Below, in pieces: positions 1-5,536 of a stretch of DNA of 5,725 nucleotides. The stretch is taken from contig JBHEOL010000100.1 of assembly GCA_046261635.1 (NCBI GenBank), positions 1 through 5,725 on the forward strand, given 5' to 3'. Under the pieces are notes generated by a model. The model did no database searches. It was not told where the DNA came from and saw only the letters and a program-made list of their open reading frames with translations. The position numbers and the translations under genes are program-made. The stretch is from JBHEPS01 sp046261635. Its GTDB lineage: Bacteria; Acidobacteriota; Thermoanaerobaculia; Gp7-AA8. The stretch's first letter is position 1, and each line of letters begins with the position of its first letter.

Positions 1-1145
1 TCTTCGAGGGAACCGGGTACGACGCGAGGGTATGGGACCCGTCGAAGATCGCGATCATTTTCGATCATCGCGTTCCGGCCGAGAGTGCGAAGACGGCGAC
101 GAACCAGAAGCGGATTCGCGAGTTCGTTGCGGCTCAGAAGATCGCGAAGTTTCATGACGTGCGCAGCGACCGGGGCGGCATCTGCCACCAGATCCTGCCG
201 GAGAACGGATACGTTCTCCCGGGGACGGTCGTCGTCGGGACCGACAGTCACACGACGACGCACGGCGCGCTCGGCGCGTTCGCGTTCGGGATCGGGGCGA
301 CCGAGATGGCGGCAGTCTGGACGCTCGGCTGCGCGCTGAACGTCGAAGTTCCCGAGACGATCAAGGTCGAGGTGGAGGGAGACCTCCCCGACTGGGTGAC
401 GGCGAAGGATCTGATCCTCTACCTCATCGGAAAGCTGAGCGCCGAGGGTGCGAACTTCCGCGTTCTCGAGTTCCACGGGTCGAGCATCCGGCGGATGCCG
501 ACCTCGGGGCGGCTGACGCTCTGCAACATGGCGGTCGAAGCTGGCGCAACGGCCGGAATCGTCCCTCCCGACGAGGAGACGCTTCACTATCTCCGTACCG
601 TGGCCGGAGTCACCGGCTGGATCGAGATGACCGCGCCCGACCCGGACGCGCATTACGCCGAGACGATCTCGATCGACGTCAGGAATCTCGCGTCTCAGAT
701 CGCCAAGCCGCACACGGTCGACAACGTCGTTCCCGTCTCGGAAGTGGAAGGGCTTGCGGTCCAGCAGATCGTGATCGGCTCGTGCACGAACGGACGGCTC
801 GACGACCTCGCGCTCGCCGCCGAGATCCTGCGCGGAAACAAGGTCGCCGACAGCGTGCGGATGCTCGTCTTCCCCGCTTCGTGGAGGATCTGGCGGGAGT
901 CGATGGACCGCGGCATTCTCGCGGATCTGGTCGACGCCGGCGCCGTCGTCATGAATCCCGGATGCGGATGCTGCCTGGGCGTCCACCAGGGCGCGCTCGG
1001 AGACGGCGAAGTGGCGCTCTCGACCACGAACCGCAATTTCAAGGGGCGGATGGGCAATCCGAACGCCTCCGTTTACCTCTGCTCGCCCGCGGTCGCCGCG
1101 GCCAGCGCGCTCACGGGGCGGATCAGCCGCCCGGGAGGGAACTGA
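1..1145 (+). CDS. leuC: LeuC/homoaconitase-type hydro-lyase large subunit, 5'-truncated
   Basis: This is the iron-sulfur subunit of a two-subunit aconitase-superfamily hydro-lyase, which isomerises a 2-hydroxy acid through its dehydrated alkene. The reading frame is open from base 3 and runs off the left edge; 380 residues are visible and the family is usually about 420, so roughly 40 N-terminal residues are missing. Visible motifs are GICHQILPENG, GTDSHTTTHGALGAFAFG, GSCTNGR (first cluster cysteine, codon 783-785), NPGCGCCLG (further cluster cysteines at codons 963-965 and 972-974) and STTNRNFKGRMG. The cysteine at 969-971 lies inside the CxxC pair, where many relatives have proline. The GTG at 159 is internal and not the true start, because conserved family sequence (for example KIAIIFDHRVP) continues upstream. 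The partner subunit follows one base after the stop. The family assignment is secure; the substrate is not, with isopropylmalate, citramalate/citraconate, homocitrate and citrate all possible. The symbol denotes the family only. Confidence 0.93.
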   Translation, partial: FEGTGYDARVWDPSKIAIIFDHRVPAESAKTATNQKRIREFVAAQKIAKFHDVRSDRGGICHQILPENGYVLPGTVVVGTDSHTTTHGALGAFAFGIGATEMAAVWTLGCALNVEVPETIKVEVEGDLPDWVTAKDLILYLIGKLSAEGANFRVLEFHGSSIRRMPTSGRLTLCNMAVEAGATAGIVPPDEETLHYLRTVAGVTGWIEMTAPDPDAHYAETISIDVRNLASQIAKPHTVDNVVPVSEVEGLAVQQIVIGSCTNGRLDDLALAAEILRGNKVADSVRMLVFPASWRIWRESMDRGILADLVDAGAVVMNPGCGCCLGVHQGALGDGEVALSTTNRNFKGRMGNPNASVYLCSPAVAAASALTGRISRPGGN

Positions 1146-1146
1146 C

Positions 1147-1662
1147 ATGCCATCCGTCGTCTACAAAGTCGGAGATGACATCTCGACGGACGTGATCTAT
1201 CCGGGGCGCTTCATGGCCACGGTGCTCCCCTCGGAGACCCCGAAGCTCGCATTCGCCGACGACGCCGAGTTCAACGAACGCCTCCTTTCGGGAGCCGTTC
1301 CGCGCGGCGCGGTCCTGCTCGCAGGGAAGAACTTCGGCTGCGGCTCCTCGCGCGAGCAGGCTGCCTCGACCCTCGCGGGGCATCACCTGACGGTCGTCGC
1401 CAGGGGGTTCGCACGCATCTTTCTCCAGAACGCGATCAACGTCGGTCTGCGGACCGTGTCGTGCCCCGGCATCGAAGCCGAGCAGGGCGATACGCTGGTG
1501 ATCGGCGAAGAAGCGGTCGTGAACCTCCGGACCGGACGGGGCTTCGGCATCGAGCCTCTGCCGCACGCGAGACGGGCGATCGTCGAGGCCGGCGGTCTCA
1601 TTCCCTATACCCGAAGGCTGCTCATCGAATCGAGGAGCGGAGAGCCGGCGTCAGCGCGTTGA
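1147..1662 (+). CDS. leuD: LeuD-type hydro-lyase small subunit
   Basis: This is the swivel-domain subunit that completes the active site of the upstream LeuC-type protein. It has 171 residues, the normal length for the short LeuD form. Motifs are GDDISTDVIYPGRF at residues 9-22 and GKNFGCGSSREQA at 60-72; by alignment to aconitase, Ser67 is the catalytic base and Arg69 binds substrate. The segment ARGFARIFLQNAINVG (85-100) is also typical. The start at 1147 is fixed by a strong Shine-Dalgarno (GGGAGGGA, 1133-1140) and by the one-base gap after the upstream stop, which implies translational coupling. The specificity loop after PG reads R-F-M-A-T, where methanogen homoaconitase has P-Y-L-R-T. 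The arginine that recognises the distal carboxylate there is therefore replaced by alanine. I infer a substrate with a small or uncharged side group, such as a methyl or isopropyl malate, but the loop is unlike the textbook versions and the substrate remains open. The symbol denotes the family only. Confidence 0.92.
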   Translation: MPSVVYKVGDDISTDVIYPGRFMATVLPSETPKLAFADDAEFNERLLSGAVPRGAVLLAGKNFGCGSSREQAASTLAGHHLTVVARGFARIFLQNAINVGLRTVSCPGIEAEQGDTLVIGEEAVVNLRTGRGFGIEPLPHARRAIVEAGGLIPYTRRLLIESRSGEPASAR

Positions 1663-1698
1663 GCTCGCACCACGAATTCAAATCACGGAGATCAATTC

Positions 1699-2835
1699 AT
1701 GGCCCGTCACAAAATTGCATGGCTTCCCGGAGACGGTATCGGGAAGGAAGTTCTGGAAGCGGCGAAGATCGTCCTCGAACGGATCGAGCTCGACGCCGAC
1801 TACATTCACGGAGACATCGGCTGGGATTTCTGGTGCAGCGAGGGGGACGCGTTTCCCGAGCGGACCGTAAAGCTGCTCGGCAACGTCAGCGCGGCGATGT
1901 TCGGGGCGATCACCTCGAAGCCGATGAAAGCGGCCGAGCAGGAGCTCGATCCACACCTGCGCGGAAAGGGTCTCGTCTACCGCTCTCCGATCGTCCGGAT
2001 GCGGCAGATGTTCGATCTCTACGTCTGTCTGCGACCCTGTCACGGTTACGAGGGGAATCCGCTCAACTTCAAGGATGGCCTCGACCTGGTCGTCTTCCGA
2101 GAGAACACCGAAGACCTCTACGCGGGCGTCGAGTTCCATCCCGTTCCGACCCTGTTGGCCGAGCGGCTCGGCGCGCTTTCGAAGCCGTTCTCCGCGTTTG
2201 CCGGCCTCGCGCCGGATGACTACGCGATTTCCTGCAAGATCAACACGCGGAAAGGTTCGGAGCGGATCATTCGTGCCGCCTTCGACTTCGCCAGGGCCAA
2301 CGACCGGAAGAAGGTCACCATCGTCCACAAGGCCAACGTCGTCCGTGCCACGGATGGGTTGTTCCTCGAAGTCGGACGCGAGGTCGCGCGCGGCTATCCC
2401 GAGATCGAGATGGACGAGGCCAACGTCGACGCGATCACCATGTGGCTTCTCAAGAACCCGCAGCGCTACGACGTGCTCGTCGCTCCGAACCTGTACGGCG
2501 ACATCATCTCGGATCTCTGCGCGCAGATGGTCGGAGGACTCGGTTTCGGCTGCTCAGGTAACATCGGCGAGAAGCTGGCCGTGTTCGAGCCGACGCACGG
2601 CTCGGCGCCCAAGTACGCCGGTCAGTACAAGGGAAATCCGATCGCCACGATTCTCGCCGCGAAGATGATGCTCGACTGGCTGGGAGAGGACGAGAAAGCC
2701 CGCCAGCTCGACGCGGCAGTGGCGGAGGTCATTCGCGAGGGGGCGGTTCGCACCTACGACATGGGTGGTGACGCTTCGACGCTCGACATGGCGGAGGCCA
2801 TCGCGGCGAAGCTTCCCCTCGCCGTGCGGAGTTGA
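1699..2835 (+). CDS. Isocitrate/isopropylmalate-family beta-decarboxylating dehydrogenase
   Basis: This cytosolic metal-dependent dehydrogenase oxidises a 2-hydroxy acid and removes the adjacent carboxylate, the step that follows a LeuCD-type isomerase. It has 378 residues. The N-terminus carries PGDGIG (10-15). Substrate arginines align at R102, R112 and R134; Y141 and K211 match the catalytic Tyr/Lys pair; D244, D268 and D272 match the metal ligands. RENTEDLYAGVE (134-145) resembles isocitrate dehydrogenase more than LeuB. The nucleotide segment HGSAPKYAGQ (300-309) carries Lys-Tyr where E. coli Icd has its NADP-binding Lys344-Tyr345, whereas NAD-type IPMDH has Asp-Ile. However, the position of Icd Arg395 is glycine (YDMGG, 353-357). 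The substrate motif S-P-I-V-R-M-R (96-102) keeps the Icd serine but has Ile in place of Asn115. The start follows CGGAG at 1686-1690. Isocitrate, homoisocitrate, isopropylmalate and 3-methylmalate are all candidate substrates; the family is certain and the substrate is not. Confidence 0.92.
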   Translation: MARHKIAWLPGDGIGKEVLEAAKIVLERIELDADYIHGDIGWDFWCSEGDAFPERTVKLLGNVSAAMFGAITSKPMKAAEQELDPHLRGKGLVYRSPIVRMRQMFDLYVCLRPCHGYEGNPLNFKDGLDLVVFRENTEDLYAGVEFHPVPTLLAERLGALSKPFSAFAGLAPDDYAISCKINTRKGSERIIRAAFDFARANDRKKVTIVHKANVVRATDGLFLEVGREVARGYPEIEMDEANVDAITMWLLKNPQRYDVLVAPNLYGDIISDLCAQMVGGLGFGCSGNIGEKLAVFEPTHGSAPKYAGQYKGNPIATILAAKMMLDWLGEDEKARQLDAAVAEVIREGAVRTYDMGGDASTLDMAEAIAAKLPLAVRS

Positions 2836-2858
2836 CCTCCTCTCCGTCAGGGAGGTGA
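2835..2858 (+). promoter_or_regulatory. Ribosome binding site that can pair with an upstream anti-SD-like sequence
   Basis: The lyase gene has a strong Shine-Dalgarno, GGGAGGTGA at 2850-2858, close to its ATG at 2862. The bases right after the previous stop read ACCTCC (2835-2840) and are the exact reverse complement of GGAGGT (2851-2856). This allows a 6-bp hairpin with a 10-base loop that would hide the ribosome site when the upstream gene is not being translated. Ribosomes terminating at 2833-2835 would open it, so it could couple translation of the two genes. The pairing is visible in the sequence; the function is inference, and so short a stem could be chance. Confidence 0.4.
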
Positions 2859-2861
2859 ATC

Positions 2862-3830
2862 ATGCGAATCGTGCTTCATGAGGTAGGGCCCCGGGACGGA
2901 TTGCAGGCCGAGAAAGCGATCGTCGACACCGGAACGAAGATCCGCTGGATCGAACGGCTGATCGCCTCGGGGATCGACATCGTCCAGCTCGGCTCATTCG
3001 TCCATCCGACGAAGGTCCCGCAGATGGCCGACACCGAGGTGCTCTTCCGCTGGTTCCAGACTCCCGAGCGGAAACCGCGCTCGACCGTGCTCTCCGCCCT
3101 CGTTCTCAACGAACGGGGGCTCGAGCGCGGCCTCGCCTGCGGCGTCGACATGTTCTGCATGGGCGTCTCTGCCAGCGAGACCCACAGCCTCGAGAACACC
3201 GGGATGACCATCGACGAAGCGACGACCAGGATTCTCGGGATGGCGGCGACCGCCGCTCGCGAGGAGAGGGGGGTCCAGCTCTCGGTGCAGTCGGCGTTCG
3301 GCTGCGGCTACGAAGGCAGAATCGATCCGGCGAGAGTGCTCGGTCTGGTCAGGCAATTCGTGGAGGCGGGGTTCACCCGGATCAGTCTTGCGGACACGGC
3401 CGGCTTCGCACACCCGGCGCAGGTCGAAACCCTGTTCGGCAGCATCCGCCAGATGGATCCGGAGCTCGAGTTGGCCTGCCACTTCCACGATACGTGGGGG
3501 CTCGCGATGGCCAACGTCTGGGCCGCGCTCAAGTCGGGCGTGAGCTACTTCGAGTCTTCCTTCGCCGGGCTCGGGGGGTGTCCCTTCACGGCGATCACCT
3601 CGGGCAACGTCTGCACCGAGGACCTGGTTCACCTGTTCCATCAAACCAGCCTGCTTCCCCACGTCGACCTCGGGCCGATCCTCGAGGTCTCGCGCGAGGC
3701 GGAGACGTTCCTCGGACGGACCCTCCCGGGAAAGCTGCTGCGAACGGGACCGATGAAAGTGGCGGAGGCTTCAGCCTCCGACTCTGGGGTCGTGGAGATC
3801 GCGTTGATGAGGACGGATGACGGAGGCTGA
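2862..3830 (+). CDS. HMG-CoA lyase family enzyme (HMG-CoA or citramalyl-CoA lyase type)
   Basis: This TIM-barrel lyase splits a branched 3-hydroxyacyl-CoA into acetyl-CoA and an oxo acid. The sequence follows the HMG-CoA lyase family over its whole length: EVGPRDGLQ (7-15, with Arg11/Asp12), SFVHPTKVPQMAD (45-57), SASETHSLEN (103-112), SVQSAFGCGYEGRI (141-154), LADTAGFAHP (176-185), the metal-binding HFHDTWG (207-213), GLGGCPF with the catalytic Cys240, and SGNVCTEDLV (247-256). HMG-CoA lyase and the (R)-citramalyl-CoA lyase known from Chloroflexus both belong to this family, so the acyl-CoA cannot be read from motifs. With LeuCD and a CoA-transferase as neighbours, citramalyl-CoA is my preferred inference. 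Residue 42 (VQLGSF) is Gln where human HMG-CoA lyase has Glu72. The last 23 residues (from V300) and the stop codon are encoded by an inverted-repeat element, so the C-terminus is not the ancestral one. The start at 2862 follows GGGAGGTGA. Confidence 0.88.
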   Translation: MRIVLHEVGPRDGLQAEKAIVDTGTKIRWIERLIASGIDIVQLGSFVHPTKVPQMADTEVLFRWFQTPERKPRSTVLSALVLNERGLERGLACGVDMFCMGVSASETHSLENTGMTIDEATTRILGMAATAAREERGVQLSVQSAFGCGYEGRIDPARVLGLVRQFVEAGFTRISLADTAGFAHPAQVETLFGSIRQMDPELELACHFHDTWGLAMANVWAALKSGVSYFESSFAGLGGCPFTAITSGNVCTEDLVHLFHQTSLLPHVDLGPILEVSREAETFLGRTLPGKLLRTGPMKVAEASASDSGVVEIALMRTDDGG

Positions 3831-3842
3831 AGCCTCCGCCAC
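3759..3842. repeat. Perfect 22-bp inverted repeat spanning the lyase stop codon
   Basis: The arms are 3759-3780 and 3821-3842, exact reverse complements separated by 40 bases. Each arm is itself nearly palindromic: CGGAGGCT, two bases, AGCCTCCG. It can fold as two small hairpins or as one long 22-bp stem. The left arm encodes V-A-E-A-S-A-S of the lyase; the right arm contains its TGA (3828-3830). The right arm ends five bases before the TAAGGAG ribosome site of the next gene. The layout resembles REP/palindromic dispersed elements placed at gene ends. A role in mRNA 3'-end protection or in partial attenuation between lyase and CoA-transferase is possible but not shown; there is no T-run placed as in an intrinsic terminator. 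Confidence 0.9.
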
Positions 3843-3846
3843 ACTG

Positions 3847-3853
3847 TAAGGAG
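3847..3853 (+). promoter_or_regulatory. Ribosome binding site of the CoA-transferase gene
   Basis: TAAGGAG lies five bases before the ATG at 3859. A second in-frame ATG at 3868 would start nearer the conserved DGVRVLDLT segment, but its spacing to this site would be 14 bases, so 3859 is preferred. Confidence 0.7.
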
Positions 3854-3858
3854 TTTTC

Positions 3859-5052
3859 ATGGGTGCCATGGATGGTGTGCGCGTACTCGACCTGACGAAC
3901 GTTCTCGCGGGACCGTTCGCGACCGAGCTACTGGCGCTGGCTGGTGCCGAAGTCATCAAGATCGAGAATCCTCTCGGGGGAGACCTCGCGCGGAAACTCG
4001 GTTGCGTGGGAGAGCTCAACCGCAAGCTGATGGGGACGAGCTTCCTCGCCCAGAACGCGAACAAGAAATCGGTGACGCTCAATCTGAAAGAGGAGCGGGC
4101 GAGGGAGATCTTCCTCGAACTGGTTCTGACGGCGGACGTCGTGGTGGAAAACTTCCGGCCGGGCGTGATGACGCGCCTCGGTCTCGGGTGGGACAAACTG
4201 AGCGCGATCCGCCCCGACCTGATCTACTGCGCGATCTCCGGATTCGGGCAGACCGGGCCCGATGCCCACAAGCCGGCGTACGACCAGATCATCCAGGGGC
4301 TGAGCGGCGTGATGGCCGTGAACGGCGACGAACGCCTCAATCCTCTGCGCGCCGGTTTTCCGCTGTGCGACACCGTCGGAGGGATGAACGCCGCCCTCGC
4401 CATTCTGATGGCCCTCTATCACCGCGAGAAGACGGGTGAAGGGCAGATGATCGACGTCGCACTGCTCGATTCGATCATGCCGCTCATGGGATGGGTCGCC
4501 GCGAACCTCCTGATCGGCGGCCAGCAGCCCGCGCCGATGGGGAACGACAACTTCACCGCCGCACCCTCGGGCACCTTCCTTACGGCGGATGGCCACATCA
4601 ACATCGCCGCCAATCAGCAGGAGCAGTGGGAGAATGTCGCCGAAGTCCTCGGAGTGCCTGAGCTGAAGGATGACGTGCGCTTCAGGGAACGGGACGAGAG
4701 AAAGAAGAACCGGAAAGCGCTCACGCCTCTGCTCGAGGAGCGGCTGATCCAGCGCCCGACGGCGGATTGGGTCGAGGCGCTGAACGCCAGGGGAGTCCCC
4801 TCGGGGGAGATTCTCTCGCTGGAGGACGCGCTCCTCTCACCGCAGGTCGCGCACCGCGGCTCGATCGGCACGGTCCACGCCGCCGAGGCCGGCGAGATCC
4901 GCGTGTTCAACCTCACCGCGGCGTTCGACAAGACCCCCGGCGCACTGACCTCACCGCCACCCACGCTCTCGGAGCACACCGACGCCGTGCTCGCGGAAAT
5001 AGGCTACGGGGCAGACGACATCGCGGCGCTCAGAGAGCGTGGAGTGGTGTAA
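3859..5052 (+). CDS. Family III (CaiB/BaiF) CoA-transferase
   Basis: This enzyme moves CoA between two carboxylic acids, for example from succinyl-CoA to a dicarboxylic acid, through an aspartyl-CoA intermediate. Its 397 residues match the usual family length. The N-terminal Rossmann-like part has DGVRVLDLTNVLAGPFAT (5-22) and GAEVIKIENPLGGDLAR (29-45). Further family signatures are NANKKSVTLNLK (66-77), ADVVVENFRPGVMTRLGLG (92-110), ISGFGQTGP (126-134) and GEGQMIDVALLDS. Asp171 in PLCDTVGGMNAAL aligns with the catalytic Asp169 of formyl-CoA transferase. Known substrates in this family include formate/oxalate, carnitine, malate, citramalate and mesaconate; motifs do not separate them. Succinyl-CoA:D-citramalate CoA-transferase of Chloroflexus belongs here and works with an HMG-CoA-lyase-family citramalyl-CoA lyase, the same pairing as in this window. 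It is the last gene of the cluster and is followed by repeats. Confidence 0.92.
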   Translation: MGAMDGVRVLDLTNVLAGPFATELLALAGAEVIKIENPLGGDLARKLGCVGELNRKLMGTSFLAQNANKKSVTLNLKEERAREIFLELVLTADVVVENFRPGVMTRLGLGWDKLSAIRPDLIYCAISGFGQTGPDAHKPAYDQIIQGLSGVMAVNGDERLNPLRAGFPLCDTVGGMNAALAILMALYHREKTGEGQMIDVALLDSIMPLMGWVAANLLIGGQQPAPMGNDNFTAAPSGTFLTADGHINIAANQQEQWENVAEVLGVPELKDDVRFRERDERKKNRKALTPLLEERLIQRPTADWVEALNARGVPSGEILSLEDALLSPQVAHRGSIGTVHAAEAGEIRVFNLTAAFDKTPGALTSPPPTLSEHTDAVLAEIGYGADDIAALRERGVV

Positions 5053-5104
5053 ACAGGCGCCACCAATGCGCACGTGGAGCCGGCGGTGCAAGCTTGCGTG
5101 GTTT

Positions 5105-5230
5105 GCACCGCGGAGCGGTGCCAGAAGGTAGCCGGGCGGTCGAGCGAAGCGAAGACCCCCGGACCAGCGACGCCCTTCACGCGACCCGTGCGCGCAACGC
5201 GCGCGCCGCACCCCGGCAGGGGTGCCGGAA
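5105..5230 (+). repeat. Modular multi-hairpin repeat, copy A
   Basis: Copy A is the plus-oriented arm of a long imperfect inverted repeat with 5342-5456. Its first 31 bases (5105-5135) pair with 5426-5456 with one mismatch (A5126 versus G5435), and its last 23 bases (5208-5230) pair perfectly with 5342-5364. The middle (5136-5207) is diverged and 11 bases longer than in copy B. It consists of consecutive small hairpins: GCACCGC-GGA-GCGGTGC (5105-5121), a GGTC/GACC stem (about 5132-5162), GCGCG-CAA-CGCGC (about 5190-5203) and GCACCCC-GGCA-GGGGTGC (5208-5225). Conserved ends with an exchanged middle point to a dispersed modular element. Confidence 0.85.
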
Positions 5231-5341
5231 CGTCGCGTCGATGGACCACGAACCATCCCGAATTTCGGAACGTTTGTTCCCTGGATGGGATGGACGCAAC
5301 ATCCCGATTCATTGGACGGTCGCCGCACGGTTGGGCCGATT
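5231..5341. other. Core between the two inverted repeat copies
   Basis: These 111 bases are less GC-rich than their flanks and carry their own symmetry. CCATCCC (5253-5259) can pair with GGGATGG (5287-5293), enclosing CGAA-T-TTCG (5259-5267) and GGAAC-GTTT-GTTCC (5267-5280). The word CATCCCGA occurs at 5254-5261 and again at 5300-5307. No open frame with a recognisable protein is present. It may be the unique centre of one composite repeat or unrelated DNA trapped between two insertions. Confidence 0.5.
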
Positions 5342-5456
5342 TTCCGGCACCCCTGCCGGGGTGCACCGCGCGCTTCGCGCGCGGGGTTGTTTTCGGGACG
5401 CGACGTAACCGGCAGTCTGCGACTGCCGGCTACCGTCTGGCACCGCTCCGCGGTGC
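5342..5456 (-). repeat. Modular multi-hairpin repeat, copy B (inverted)
   Basis: Copy B is the reverse-oriented counterpart of 5105-5230. Read on the plus strand, its outer blocks are 5342-5364 (perfect match to copy A) and 5426-5456 (one mismatch in 31). Its middle carries different but equally palindromic modules: an 8-bp GC stem CCGCGCGC/GCGCGCGG with loop TTC (5366-5384) and a 9-bp stem CCGGCAGTC-TGC-GACTGCCGG (5409-5429). Hairpins persisting where the primary sequence differs suggest that structure is what is maintained, or that modules are swapped as units. Confidence 0.85.
5366..5393 (+). terminator. Weak terminator-like hairpin on the plus strand
   Basis: The all-GC 8-bp stem at 5366-5384 (loop TTC) is followed by GGTTGTTTT. 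It is the only plus-strand hairpin after the CoA-transferase gene that precedes a T-rich stretch, so it might end the operon. It lies over 300 bases past the stop, the T-run is interrupted, and the stem is part of repeat copy B, so this is tentative. Confidence 0.25.
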
Positions 5457-5501
5457 GCATCCTGCCGGGGGGCGCCCTTCCGGACACCTCCGCAACACTT
5501 C

Positions 5502-5527
5502 AAAAGCTGCGGCTGGAAAGCCGCAGC
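5502..5527 (-). terminator. Intrinsic terminator of the minus-strand gene
   Basis: On the minus strand, nine bases after the TAG stop, GCTGCGGCT and AGCCGCAGC form a perfect 9-bp GC-rich stem (5519-5527 with 5506-5514) with loop TTCC, followed at once by TTTT (5505-5502). Position and structure fit Rho-independent termination; the T-run is short. On the plus strand the same hairpin has no T-run, so it is probably one-directional. Confidence 0.6.
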
Positions 5528-5536
5528 CACCTCTCC

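Larger units (their letters stand above)
5053..5536. other. Repeat-filled intergenic region between convergent genes
   Basis: No convincing gene lies in these 484 bases. Frames stay open on both strands because GC-rich palindromes lack stop codons; the conceptual products are Arg/Ala/Gly-rich with no domain, and their sequence simply follows the repeats. The content is a short palindrome GCAAGCTTGC (5088-5097), a 7-bp stem GGTGCAA/TTGCACC (5085-5091 with 5103-5109), two inverted copies of a modular repeat, a core between them, and a terminator-like hairpin near the minus-strand gene. I see no tRNA, rRNA or CRISPR array. Confidence 0.75.

Noticed and set aside
159..161. GTG at 159 as the start of the large-subunit gene
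   Set aside because: Conserved family sequence continues in frame upstream to base 3, so the gene begins outside the window.
1123..1566. Long minus-strand frames opposite the leuD, dehydrogenase, lyase and CoA-transferase genes (for example 1123-1566, 1678-2328, 2994-3662, 3928-4596)
   Set aside because: They are antisense shadows typical of GC-rich coding DNA; the plus-strand proteins carry complete family motifs.
1147..2835. Standard lysine alpha-aminoadipate (homoaconitase/homoisocitrate dehydrogenase) pair
   Set aside because: The small-subunit loop lacks the homoaconitase arginine and no homocitrate synthase or other lysine-pathway gene is nearby; kept only as an alternative.
3..2835. 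Ordinary leucine biosynthesis leuCDB operon
   Set aside because: The dehydrogenase has isocitrate-type REN and Lys-Tyr motifs in place of LeuB features, and the neighbours are a CoA lyase and CoA-transferase; it cannot be fully excluded for LeuCD.
5088..5097. GCAAGCTTGC palindrome after the CoA-transferase stop as terminator or operator
   Set aside because: The stem is very short without a loop or T-run, and there is no adjacent promoter, so it is most likely incidental or part of the repeat edge.
4951..5487. Minus-strand open frame of 178 codons overlapping the CoA-transferase end and repeats
   Set aside because: Its sequence repeats only because the DNA repeats; it is antisense to a well-supported gene and has no recognisable protein features.
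5053..5536. CRISPR array or integron-like repeat array
   Set aside because: The repeats are two inverted, not serial direct copies, with no regular spacers.
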